From positions 62,001 through 126,000 of the forward strand of contig JAJYGA010000110.1 in the NCBI GenBank assembly GCA_021785255.1: DNA of 64,000 nt, read 5' to 3'. A program made the position numbers and the translations under genes. This DNA comes from Actinomycetes bacterium (GTDB lineage Bacteria; Actinomycetota; Acidimicrobiia; Acidimicrobiales; Acidimicrobiaceae). The notes under the pieces are model-generated. The model was not told the DNA's origin, did not search any database, and saw only the letters and a list, made by a program, of their open reading frames with translations. Shown here piece after piece: positions 30,425-39,801 of the stretch (positions are counted from its first letter, which is position 1; each line of letters opens with the position of its first letter).

Positions 30425-30802
30425 TCACCGATTTGAGCAGGTTTCTTCAAGGATCTCTTTAAGCACAGAGGCTGAGGAGTGATCGATATCTTTAGTCGCG
30501 GTGAGAAGAATTAAGTCCTTGGTGTGACTGAGTTCTTTGAGCTCGTCGATCTTGGATAACGCACATTCGCTTTGTAGCTCGCATTTGTATCTTGCTTGGA
30601 ACTCTAAAAAGCGCTTAAGATCGTGCCCGTACCATTTCCTCAGTTCTGTGCTTGGAGCGAGGAGTTTTTCCCAGGCATCTAAGGCGAGATCGTTTTTTTT
30701 GATGCCTCGCGGCCAGAGACGATCGACTAGAACTCGATACTGTTGTTTGTTGGTTGGCGTCATCTGGTAGACGCGCTCAACTTGGATAATTCCATTTTCC
30801 AT
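30425..30802 (-). CDS. DUF488 family protein
   Basis: YRVLVDRLWPRGIKK...AWEKLLAPSTELRKWYGHD. Confidence 0.88.
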   Translation of the reverse strand: MENGIIQVERVYQMTPTNKQQYRVLVDRLWPRGIKKNDLALDAWEKLLAPSTELRKWYGHDLKRFLEFQARYKCELQSECALSKIDELKELSHTKDLILLTATKDIDHSSASVLKEILEETCSNR

Positions 30803-30900
30803 ACGTACAAGTTACTTTAGAGCGTAGTTGTATAAGGAATTGTTATTGCCTTTAGGAGTCGGTGTGAAATTTTGAGACGGTGTGGGTATGGATAACGTGT

Positions 30901-32241
30901 CTAGATCGCTGCACGTAGATATAGTGCCGTTGTTACTATCAGCAATAGTGGTACGGTCAAGGTGAATCCCGTTTTAATGTACCTCCACCACGATATCTCG
31001 ATTCCCCGTTTTTTAAGGGTATGTAGCCAGAGCAGTGTTGCGAGCGATCCGATGGGCGTAAGTTTAGGTCCTAGGTCAGCTCCTATGACGTTTGCGTAGA
31101 TAAGAAGACTTTGGATAGTACCATGGGCATGACTATCCGTTATGGAGAGTGCTCCTATCAATACTGTTGGCATGTTGTTCATAATCGATGACAAAATAGC
31201 GATTAAAAAACCAGTTCCAACTGAGGTGATCCACGGACCCCCCTTTGTTATCTGGTCCAATATAGTTGACACATGTTCCGTGAGACCGACGTTTTTCAAT
31301 CCGTATACGACGATATACATGCCCAAAGAGAACAACACTACCTGCCATGGAGCCTCCCTGAGGAGTGACTTGACGTTTATCACTGGTTGTCTTGTGTTTT
31401 GTGGAGTAGGCATAGCTTCAGGCGCAAAAAGCCTTTGGGTTCTTGAAGCAGTTGCAGCGAGGACGAGTGCTCCGGCTCCTGCAATTACCGAGAGCGGAAT
31501 GTTAAATGTGCTGGAGAGGAAGTATCCCACAAGAAGGGCTAGGGTTACAATCGTGCCAACTCTAAATGTAAGAGGATCTTTTATGGCTTCCGACGGTGGT
31601 GCTATTTGGGAGTTATCGTAGGACTTGGGAAGAGTCTTTCGAAAGAACAAATAGAGAATGACGAGACTTCCAATTACTGCAACAACGTCTACGGGTACCA
31701 TAGTGTTTGCGTAACTGACAAAGCCGATATGAAAGTAGTCGGCCGAGACAATGTTTACGAGATTTGATACGACAAAGGGTAGACTTGCCGTATCTGCGAT
31801 GAATCCAGATGCCATGATGAAAGCTAAGGAGATCTGGGGCGAAAATCCGAGCTCAAGCATTAATTCGACAACTATCGGCGTAAGCGTGAGGGCCGCGCCG
31901 TCATTAGCATACATGGCTGCGATGAGCGCACCAAGGATGATCACCATAGCAAACAGCCGAGGTCCTTTGCCGTTACCGATCAGTGCAAAATGAAGAGCAA
32001 TCCATCGGAAAAAGCCAGCTGCATCAAGAATCAAAGAGATAATTATTATCGCTACAAAAGTGAAGGTCGCATTCCACACGATCGACCAGACTGTATAAAC
32101 GTTGTGGAGGTTGACGATATGCAGTATTAGGTCCACTACGGCACCGCCAAGGGCGCTGTAACCGATGCCCAGTCCCCGGGGTTGCCAGATTACCAAGATC
32201 AAGGTTGCGATGAATACTGTGGCTCCAATGAGTAGGTTCAT
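30901..32241 (-). CDS. arsB: ArsB-like arsenite efflux permease
   Basis: Multi-TM; YANDGAALTLTPIV, ADTASLPFVVSNLVNIVSADYF; adjacent to arsR. Confidence 0.8.
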   Translation of the reverse strand: MNLLIGATVFIATLILVIWQPRGLGIGYSALGGAVVDLILHIVNLHNVYTVWSIVWNATFTFVAIIIISLILDAAGFFRWIALHFALIGNGKGPRLFAMVIILGALIAAMYANDGAALTLTPIVVELMLELGFSPQISLAFIMASGFIADTASLPFVVSNLVNIVSADYFHIGFVSYANTMVPVDVVAVIGSLVILYLFFRKTLPKSYDNSQIAPPSEAIKDPLTFRVGTIVTLALLVGYFLSSTFNIPLSVIAGAGALVLAATASRTQRLFAPEAMPTPQNTRQPVINVKSLLREAPWQVVLFSLGMYIVVYGLKNVGLTEHVSTILDQITKGGPWITSVGTGFLIAILSSIMNNMPTVLIGALSITDSHAHGTIQSLLIYANVIGADLGPKLTPIGSLATLLWLHTLKKRGIEISWWRYIKTGFTLTVPLLLIVTTALYLRAAI

Positions 32242-33608
32242 CTCTGAGAGGAAGCTTTAAAGGTTGCAGTTTTCCGTAGCCACTCAGCTGCAGCGACCTG
32301 TAGTGGGTCCCATGGGCTACCAAGTGGTGGGTTGTAACTGAGGTCAAGATCCAAGAGATCTGCAACAGTCATGTCGTTATATAGCGCCGTGGCAGCGACA
32401 TCTATACGTTTATGAACGGCCGCTGTCGTTCTTGCGTACATCTGAACTCCTAAGAGCTTGCCGGTGATTTTGTCTCCCAGTAGGGAGAGGAAAATCTTTT
32501 TTGCACCAGGGTAGTAGGCCTTGTGATCGTCTGCTTCAATCTCTACAAGAACGGGATCGTATCCTTCATGGAGACTCTGAGCCAGCTTTATTCCTGTGGT
32601 CGCGAAGACGTTTTCAAAGACTTTTAAAACTTGAGTCCCCACTGATCCTTTGAATTCATGGGCTACGCTCCCAGCAGCGACCTCCCCCGCAATGGCCCCC
32701 TGCTTGTGCGCTGTTGAACCTAGCGGAAGGTAAGCGAAACGCTGCAGTATGCGATGAAACGTATGGACAACATCTCCCGCAGCGAGGATGCGTGGATCTG
32801 AGGTACGCATATGATGATCTACGACTATCGCTCCCTGGGCGTCCGATGCGAGTCCCGCTGCTTGAGCCAACGTGCTGTTGGGCAGAACTCCGATTGCGAC
32901 GATGACAATATCAACTTCCAGGGCCTCCTGGTTTGTTAGAGTAATCGATACCTTAGTATCCTCTGTCTTGCTCGCAGTTTTAACTCCGCAGGAAGTGTAG
33001 ACCTTTACACCTTTTGCCTCAAGGGCTTCTTGGATTCTGTTTGAGTGAGAGACTTCCGCCGAGGGAAATATCTGGTCGTTTCGTTCTATGAGATAGGAAC
33101 TTATACCTCGAGTTGCGAAAGCTTCTGCCATTTCTACACCTATATAGCCAGCTCCTATAACTAGTGCAGATCGCGGATGTTTTTTTCGAATATAGGTTTC
33201 AAGCCTTTCTCCGTCGCAAGGAGAGTGTAGATAAAAGACGGATGGGCTTTGGAGATCGTCAAGTACTGGTAGCTTCCTCGGAAGGACGCCAGTTCCGAGT
33301 ATCAAAGTATCATAGGCGATCTCATCGCCGTGTGACGTGACTACAAGGCACTTGGCGGAGTCGATCATGGAGACTTCAGTATCGAGTTGGAGGTTGATTT
33401 GCAAGGCTTCGAGATCTTTAGGAGTTCTGTGAAATAAGGATGTAAAATCCTTTATCTCTCCGGAGTGAAGATAGGGTAACCCACAGACGGAGAAGTTGGG
33501 GTAATGATCCTTGGTGACGATGAGTACGTCGAAGCTGGGCTCAAGCTCTTTTATTCGAAGTGCTGCCGATACGCCCGCGTCACTTCCTCCGACTATTACA
33601 ACTTTCAT
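32238..33608 (-). CDS. FAD-dependent CoA-disulfide reductase / NADH oxidase-like protein
   Basis: VVIVGGSDAGVSAALRI, YPNFSVCGLPY redox Cys, LILGTGVLPR, ILAAGDVV. Confidence 0.85.
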   Translation of the reverse strand: MKVVIVGGSDAGVSAALRIKELEPSFDVLIVTKDHYPNFSVCGLPYLHSGEIKDFTSLFHRTPKDLEALQINLQLDTEVSMIDSAKCLVVTSHGDEIAYDTLILGTGVLPRKLPVLDDLQSPSVFYLHSPCDGERLETYIRKKHPRSALVIGAGYIGVEMAEAFATRGISSYLIERNDQIFPSAEVSHSNRIQEALEAKGVKVYTSCGVKTASKTEDTKVSITLTNQEALEVDIVIVAIGVLPNSTLAQAAGLASDAQGAIVVDHHMRTSDPRILAAGDVVHTFHRILQRFAYLPLGSTAHKQGAIAGEVAAGSVAHEFKGSVGTQVLKVFENVFATTGIKLAQSLHEGYDPVLVEIEADDHKAYYPGAKKIFLSLLGDKITGKLLGVQMYARTTAAVHKRIDVAATALYNDMTVADLLDLDLSYNPPLGSPWDPLQVAAAEWLRKTATFKASSQR

Positions 33609-33622
33609 TACGTCTCACCTTC

Positions 33623-33638
33623 TATATTTCGAAATATA
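33623..33638. promoter_or_regulatory. Perfect 16-bp palindrome TATATTTCGAAATATA in the divergent ars promoter
   Basis: Read directly. Confidence 0.6.
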
Positions 33639-33666
33639 TTATATCGATGAATGTCAATATATAATA
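33637..33666. promoter_or_regulatory. Putative ArsR operator: TATTATAT-N14-ATATAATA inverted repeat
   Basis: AT-rich dyad between arsR and the divergent reductase-arsB pair, resembling ArsR/SmtB sites. Confidence 0.55.
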
Positions 33667-33743
33667 CATGAGGAGCGGTGTTAGCTTGCTTTGAGATAAG
33701 ATTTGTTTGAGAGACAAAACATCTATAATTACGAGGTCTTGGT

Positions 33744-34091
33744 GTGAAGATTGAAAACGAAGTTCTGATTAGGTTGGGTGCAGCCCCAGTGTCCAAAGAA
33801 GTGAACTTTGACGACGCCGACGTAAAGATACTAGGGGCTCTTTCTGATCCTGTAAGACTAAAGATACTTACGTTAATTGCAGGTGCGAGTGACCAGGAAC
33901 TATGTGTTTGTGACCTTGTGGTGCCAACCGATAAGTCTCAACCGACTATCTCTCATCACCTCAAGGTGCTTTCTGAAGTTGGTCTTGTAAGTGCAAGGCG
34001 CCAGGGACGTTGGATGTTTTATTCTCTTTCGAGCGATGTCTTGGCGAAGGTGCTGACCAAGTTCGATGACTTGATCGGCAACCAGAGATAG
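33744..34091 (+). CDS. arsR: ArsR-family transcriptional regulator
   Basis: ELCVCDLVVPTDKSQPTISHHLKVLSEVGLV. Confidence 0.92.
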   Translation: MKIENEVLIRLGAAPVSKEVNFDDADVKILGALSDPVRLKILTLIAGASDQELCVCDLVVPTDKSQPTISHHLKVLSEVGLVSARRQGRWMFYSLSSDVLAKVLTKFDDLIGNQR

Positions 34092-34175
34092 GTCTTTGTG
34101 CGGCGATCTCGCCATGTGGAGAAATATACGTCGTGCTTTCAATCCTCCCTACGGACAGATCCGGAGGAGTTTTGG

Positions 34176-34209
34176 CTCAGGCAGCCTGAGTGCCCAGCAG
34201 ACACTCAGG
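34176..34209. repeat. Overlapping competing hairpins CTCAGG-cag-CCTGAG and CCTGAGTG-n9-CACTCAGG
   Basis: Read directly: 34176-34190 and 34185-34209 share the CCTGAG strand. Confidence 0.7.
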
Positions 34210-34539
34210 TCTTGTGCCATCAACACCCACCCGGGTTGAAGCCATCCTGAACGACCATCATGGCCGAAGAGTTCTTGTCCCTTGGACTTTCCAACCGCAG
34301 ACTTCCCAGAGATAGGTCCGTTTTGTGAGTCTACAGGCAGTCTTGTTCTTGGGAGTAGATGTACTAAAGGCTGTTGTTTTCTCTTGGACACAGAGATTCC
34401 AGACTCATCGAGCGCTGTCTCGTTCTATCTGCAACTGCGACTGGGTGTCTCTACTTACGTGTAAGTGATAGTTGTGCCAAACAGTGGGTGAACTCATGTC
34501 TGTGTGGTGACACATGGCTGTATGCACCTTGATGTGGAG

Positions 34540-34865
34540 ATCAAATCCAACAACAACGTTGTCTACTCTGTACCTATCACCTCGTGGGATGTCCCAAGTA
34601 CCCAAGATCAGTTATCACCGACGATCCGAAGTACGGTGTGCCGTCAACACTTAGCTCAAGGAGATCTTTACCCAGGTGTGCATCGAATGAGGGGCTGAGT
34701 TGGTTGAACTTGAGACCGTGTCTGATCACATCCATCTTCTCGTCAAAGAGATCAAAGCTCGGTCGTCTTCGGCTGTGCGATGAGTTTTCCAAGTCTTTGT
34801 CACAGGCTCCCAACGCCCCGCCAGAAAGCATCAAGCAGTACGTGGCTAATCATCAAGATGTTTGA
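34540..34865 (+). pseudogene. tnpA: Decayed IS200/IS605-family Y1 (HUH) transposase tnpA
   Basis: Fragments in shifted frames: TYHLVGCPKYPRSVITD, then ELVELETVSDHIHLLVKEIKARSS (HUH), then APPESIKQYVANHQDV (Tyr motif). Confidence 0.85.
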
Positions 34866-34924
34866 GTGCACTTCTAGGGGTTTCTTACCCCAGTTATGCT
34901 CTACATCTCCATGACTAGAGCCAG

Positions 34925-34937
34925 GGGCATTGTGCCC
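34925..34937. repeat. Hairpin GGGCA-TTG-TGCCC downstream of the tnpA relic
   Basis: Read directly; could be an IS200/IS605 end hairpin. Confidence 0.5.
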
Positions 34938-35204
34938 GATACCGCATTGTGGTAAAGATCTGTTTGTACGAAGTTAGGGTAATGTCTGGGTCAATTAACT
35001 GAGGAACCGTTTCTTAGTGTTGTTACGAGACTTTGATATGTGAACTGCCACTGCTGAAGCAGAGTGCGTGTCTGTGCCGCCTATGGGAGGGACATCCTTC
35101 GAGCAGGTCTTGAACGCTATATAGTGATCACATCCTAAAGATATCCGACATCGTTCCGATGTAAGTGTTTTATAGAAGCTCGGCAAATTGACCCATAGTG
35201 CAGT

Positions 35205-38200
35205 GTGTCTCTCGCATTATTTAGTGAGGATGACTTGAACCTACGACGGAGAACCAAAGGCGAAGGGAAAGGTCGATTCTTGACTGTGAAGGTCGCAAAG
35301 CGCGTGGTAGTGACCATATTTGTTCTCTACTTCGGAATCGTAGGAACCTCCGAGTTTCTTGGAATCAGAGCCAACAACTCCTATTTAGCTGCTCAAGCTA
35401 GAGACTACGCCGACGACTATGCATCTGAGGTGTCCGCTCGTATGTTCTACCACTTCGAAGAACTGGCCTTTCTTGGAGGAAATCTGACTCAAAGCGAGAT
35501 ATCCGCTGGCAAGCTCAAAAACTCTTCTATCTACAGCTCTGTCTTGACGCTTCTTCGTGAGAATCCAGGTCTGGCCGCGATCAATGTCTTGGATAGCTCT
35601 GGGAAAAAGATTATCTGGTCTACTGCTAAGCACCCGTCCTCTTTACATCCAACACCCAACAGTGAACATATTTTCTGGTCTTCCAATGACCGCATGTTGG
35701 TCGGGCCTCCCGTGTACTCGAAAAGGTTTCATCATTTCTTGGTGAGTACGAGATATGCAAGCGAAGTTGGTGGCAAGACAGCGTTCTACGTTGGTTCGCC
35801 ATACTATCTGTCGGGTCTTTTGAGCACGAAGCTAAGGAGTTCGCCTTATCAAGTGTACGTTGGGTTTGCGAAGTCCGAAGCCTCGGTTTTCCAAGTCTTC
35901 AGTGCTAAAAAGGTGCAAAACATACCACAGCTGAAACTACAGCGTTTTTTGGGCATACCTCTTTCGCAGTCGGTGATGATTCCCTCTGCACCTTGGAAGG
36001 TGATCATAAGCTGGAACAGCTCGGAGTTGCTTGCTCTGTGGATGCGTCGCTCGATCGGAACATGGCTCCTAGATGCCCTTGGACTTCTAATACTTACGAT
36101 CATTTCTACTGGACTTATGCGCCGCGCAGAGAGAAACCGACGGTTTTTGGACTTTGAAATGGCGAAGTCCAAAATCGATACGGTGGGGATGAGTTTTGAA
36201 GGTGCGTTGGATGAAGTTGCAATGAGGATGATTGATGCAATTGGTGATATCGACGTTGTAGATTACGCCATGATAGCCACTTTAGATGTCAACAACTCTT
36301 GGCAGGAAGTGGCCAGTTACGGAGCGGGTGCATTCAAACGCTATCTTGAAGTCTTTGAACTTGCTAGCTCGGCAAGTTCAGGCGTCGATCAAGGCGACGA
36401 TCCTTTGTCAACTGCGCATCCCTTGTCAAGTAGTTTTAGCGTTTACTTTGGTAGCGACGGGCGTAGTAGGACTAAGAGAAAAAATAAGATTGTGCTTCGC
36501 CGTCTCAAGCTTGGTCCAGCTGATGACAGTAGGCCCTATTTTTTGTGTATCGTAATGCGACAAGAAAAATATTTGTGGAGCTCCTTTGATAAAGAGATGA
36601 TAGAGCTATCAATGTCTTTGGAGCAGAACCTGCGACTCTTACAGTCTAATGGGAGGAACAGGTACCTAGAGACAATGTACAAGGCACTGTCTTCGGTTGG
36701 CGAGGTTGTACTTGGAGCCAAGACCGCGTCTGACGTTTTGTGTGGTAGCTGTAGCGCGTTAGTTCAGTATCCGTTTTTTGTGGGTGTAGGCGTGGTGAGT
36801 TTTGATCGTAGGGGAGCAGCTGAGCTTAAAGCGATTGATGGGAGTGGAGACAAGGAGGCGATCTCCATCGTTAGGGAGGATCCTAGGATTCTTGAGTCGA
36901 GCTTTCTAAGATTGATTTGGGACAATGGAGAACCATTAGCGGACGACCATCTCCGTCATAGGTCAAAAGACCCGCTTTGGCAGCTGTGTGAGAGGTATGG
37001 GTGGCACTCCTGCCTGGGTCTGCCGCTTGAGGTCTCGGGAACACGTCGGGGCGTGGTTTTTATCGTCGCTAGTGAAGCAGCGGTGTTTCATGGCGAGATG
37101 TTGGATCTTTGTCGGCGTTTGACTCAATTGATTGGTAGGGGAATAGCCGAGATAGAACTGAAGAATCGCTTGGATCACGCGCTTGAAAGAGAGTCACGTT
37201 TGGCTCGAGTTGACCCCCTTACCGGTCTGCCGAACAGATTGGTTTTGGACCAAACTTTGGATGACTTCTTCCGCAGAAGTGAAAAATATTCGACGCGCTT
37301 TGTCGTTGGTGTGATTGATCTGGACAACTTCAAACCCATCAATGATACCTTTGGCCATCTCTGCGGAGATGAAGTCCTAAGAGAGTTCTCGCGGCGACTC
37401 AAAGGTGCGCTCCGGCCGTCAGACTTCGTTGCGCGACTCGGAGGAGACGAGTTCGTCGTTGTTTTAGAGATTGAGAATCCTTCAGAGTCATTAGAGGATC
37501 TGCTTGGTCGCCTGGAAGTAACGTATGCTAGAGCCTTCAAAATTGGAGAAGATAAAAACTACACGTATCTTCAAATCAGCTTGGGAGTTGCGATCTACCC
37601 CGAAGATGGAACTGACCCAGACGTATTGCTCAGGAGGGCCGACGCAGCTCTTTACCAAAGTAAGGCCAATAAGATCAGGCGAAAGTCTTGGTGGGAGCGC
37701 TGGAGGGCCGAAGAGGTAAGTGCTCTAGAAGATGACGACACTTCGAACAGCGTTGGTTTGGGACCTCTGAGACGAACGTCTCTTTACTCAAACTCAACGG
37801 TAGTACTTCCGATTTTAGAACGTAGAGCAATCGGTCTAATGGCAGCCCTGGGGCGGTCTCTTAGGACTGGTGATCGGATTGGACATTTCAGCGAGTTTGG
37901 TTTTCGATCGTTAACTGACCTGATTCTAAGTTATCTAGGAATCGTTGTCAGTGGGGTTGATCCTGGATCGGAACGAGAGAGGTTGGAAAGAGATCTAGGA
38001 AACATCTTTGCTTACATGGGTATCTCGTTTTCAGAGGTTGTAAGTTTGATGGACAGATATGAAAAGTCTGTTTCGAGTTCTTTGAAATCTGTTGAGTTAG
38101 AGGTCGGCTCCCAGCGAGACGTTTTGGAGTTCTTGGACTTGATTGTTCGACAGGGCTTGAGAGCCCAGTTTAAAACAACACGTTCCACAATCGCGACCTG

Positions 38201-39785
38201 CAGGCAAGTGACCAATGACGCTAGTGTGTTGGAAAGATGGGACTGGCAAAGGTCGCTTTCGGGAATTTTTCAAAAGATCCTACTAATTCCTGGGATGAAC
38301 TTCCTTTGTACGTTATCTATGGACGCTGAGGGTGAACTGACCCTTGATGAGAGTTCAGATTCAGGGACTACTAACTACGAAAATCTTCTTAAGCTGTTTG
38401 AACACTCCAGCTATGACGCTGAGAGAAACAGCTTTTTTAGTGACGGCTGGAGAAATCTAACTATTGTAACAACAAACTTCGAGATTGGTTACTTGACAGA
38501 TGGTAATGCCGACGAATCGCGAGTCAGATCAGTCGCAGCTGTACCATTGTATGACTCAGCGATGAAACCAGTTTCACTGTTGATCCTGGCTGGGCGGTAT
38601 CTCGACATGTTTGATGCACCTCTTGGACGCCAGCTATTACTAGCTATCCAGAGCCGATTGTCAACTTTGTATCAAACCTTAGGCGACATAAACGGTGATA
38701 CTGATCCAACGAAAGAGATGCGTAGATGGCGAAATGCTATGTATGCCGATGGCCTTGAGATGTACTTTCAGCCTATCGTTGACCTAAAGACGGGTGAGTT
38801 GAAGGAAGTTGAGGGACTTGCTCGGCTTATTCTTCCCGATGGATCCATCGTTGGACCAAATATGTTTATACCGATCTTTAACTCTAGGGAACTCGAATAC
38901 CTTTTGAAAAAGGGAGCAGAGAAGGCAATCTCAGATGTGGAAGAGCTGTCTGCTGTAGTAGGTGATGTATCACTGTCGATCAATATTCACCCTAAGTCAC
39001 TTACTCAGAGTGGACTTGCTGATTGGTTGAAAGATTTGATCCAGAACTCCTCGATTGGCTCTTCGAGGTTGAAATTGGAGCTCCTTGAGTCGGACGAGCT
39101 GCTGAACTCACCAAGGATCGAGGAAACCTTGGCCGAGATACGGGAGCTTGGAGTGACGTTGGCGATGGATGATTTCGGATCTGGGCATTCTAACATTGCG
39201 AGACTTCGCGAGATAGAGTTTAACGGAGTAAAGATAGACCAACTGGTGTTACGAGGAGTTTACAAAGATCCCTTACGTGTGCTCGATCTCTTGGGAATGG
39301 CGATAACTCTTGGGCGTGATCTCGGATTGGAGGTCACAGTCGAAGGGATCGAAGATCTAGGGTCTCTCGAGATGGCGGCCCATTTGGGCGCTCACAGAGG
39401 ACAAGGTTATGTCATCGCTCGTCCCATGCCCAAGTCCGCGTTTACTGCTTGGTACCATGGATTTGTACCGATGAGACGGACCCGAAGTATTCGCTATTCC
39501 CTTGGTGCCCTAGCGTCGCACTGGCGTTTTATGCACACCAACGTCAATTTGGTAACTGAGGAGAACCTTTGCCCGTTACAACTGTTTATTGAGAATAGAG
39601 GATTAACCAATTTGCCATTGAGTGAGTTTCATAGAGCCTTCCATGCAGCTGTTGAGGAACAGGACCGGTTTGCTACCTCGTCGTTTTCAAAGTCCATAAT
39701 GAATGAACTGGCTCTGCTATGTGTTGCGGAGGCAAATACCGATGCCAATAAAGATGCTTGGCATGCAGGTGTAGAAGTTGGTTAG
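35205..39785 (+). CDS. Large membrane GGDEF-EAL sensor protein (1526 aa) with GAF-like regions and a globin-like helical segment
   Basis: N-terminal TM pair, RPSDFVARLGGDEFV with I-site RxxD, EAL motifs EVEGLARL / SINIHPKSL / LELLESDE / MDDFGSGHSN / GVKID / VEGIED / RGQGYVIARP. Confidence 0.92.
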   Translation: MSLALFSEDDLNLRRRTKGEGKGRFLTVKVAKRVVVTIFVLYFGIVGTSEFLGIRANNSYLAAQARDYADDYASEVSARMFYHFEELAFLGGNLTQSEISAGKLKNSSIYSSVLTLLRENPGLAAINVLDSSGKKIIWSTAKHPSSLHPTPNSEHIFWSSNDRMLVGPPVYSKRFHHFLVSTRYASEVGGKTAFYVGSPYYLSGLLSTKLRSSPYQVYVGFAKSEASVFQVFSAKKVQNIPQLKLQRFLGIPLSQSVMIPSAPWKVIISWNSSELLALWMRRSIGTWLLDALGLLILTIISTGLMRRAERNRRFLDFEMAKSKIDTVGMSFEGALDEVAMRMIDAIGDIDVVDYAMIATLDVNNSWQEVASYGAGAFKRYLEVFELASSASSGVDQGDDPLSTAHPLSSSFSVYFGSDGRSRTKRKNKIVLRRLKLGPADDSRPYFLCIVMRQEKYLWSSFDKEMIELSMSLEQNLRLLQSNGRNRYLETMYKALSSVGEVVLGAKTASDVLCGSCSALVQYPFFVGVGVVSFDRRGAAELKAIDGSGDKEAISIVREDPRILESSFLRLIWDNGEPLADDHLRHRSKDPLWQLCERYGWHSCLGLPLEVSGTRRGVVFIVASEAAVFHGEMLDLCRRLTQLIGRGIAEIELKNRLDHALERESRLARVDPLTGLPNRLVLDQTLDDFFRRSEKYSTRFVVGVIDLDNFKPINDTFGHLCGDEVLREFSRRLKGALRPSDFVARLGGDEFVVVLEIENPSESLEDLLGRLEVTYARAFKIGEDKNYTYLQISLGVAIYPEDGTDPDVLLRRADAALYQSKANKIRRKSWWERWRAEEVSALEDDDTSNSVGLGPLRRTSLYSNSTVVLPILERRAIGLMAALGRSLRTGDRIGHFSEFGFRSLTDLILSYLGIVVSGVDPGSERERLERDLGNIFAYMGISFSEVVSLMDRYEKSVSSSLKSVELEVGSQRDVLEFLDLIVRQGLRAQFKTTRSTIATCRQVTNDASVLERWDWQRSLSGIFQKILLIPGMNFLCTLSMDAEGELTLDESSDSGTTNYENLLKLFEHSSYDAERNSFFSDGWRNLTIVTTNFEIGYLTDGNADESRVRSVAAVPLYDSAMKPVSLLILAGRYLDMFDAPLGRQLLLAIQSRLSTLYQTLGDINGDTDPTKEMRRWRNAMYADGLEMYFQPIVDLKTGELKEVEGLARLILPDGSIVGPNMFIPIFNSRELEYLLKKGAEKAISDVEELSAVVGDVSLSINIHPKSLTQSGLADWLKDLIQNSSIGSSRLKLELLESDELLNSPRIEETLAEIRELGVTLAMDDFGSGHSNIARLREIEFNGVKIDQLVLRGVYKDPLRVLDLLGMAITLGRDLGLEVTVEGIEDLGSLEMAAHLGAHRGQGYVIARPMPKSAFTAWYHGFVPMRRTRSIRYSLGALASHWRFMHTNVNLVTEENLCPLQLFIENRGLTNLPLSEFHRAFHAAVEEQDRFATSSFSKSIMNELALLCVAEANTDANKDAWHAGVEVG

Positions 39786-39801
39786 GCCCATCTCCTAAGT
39801 T

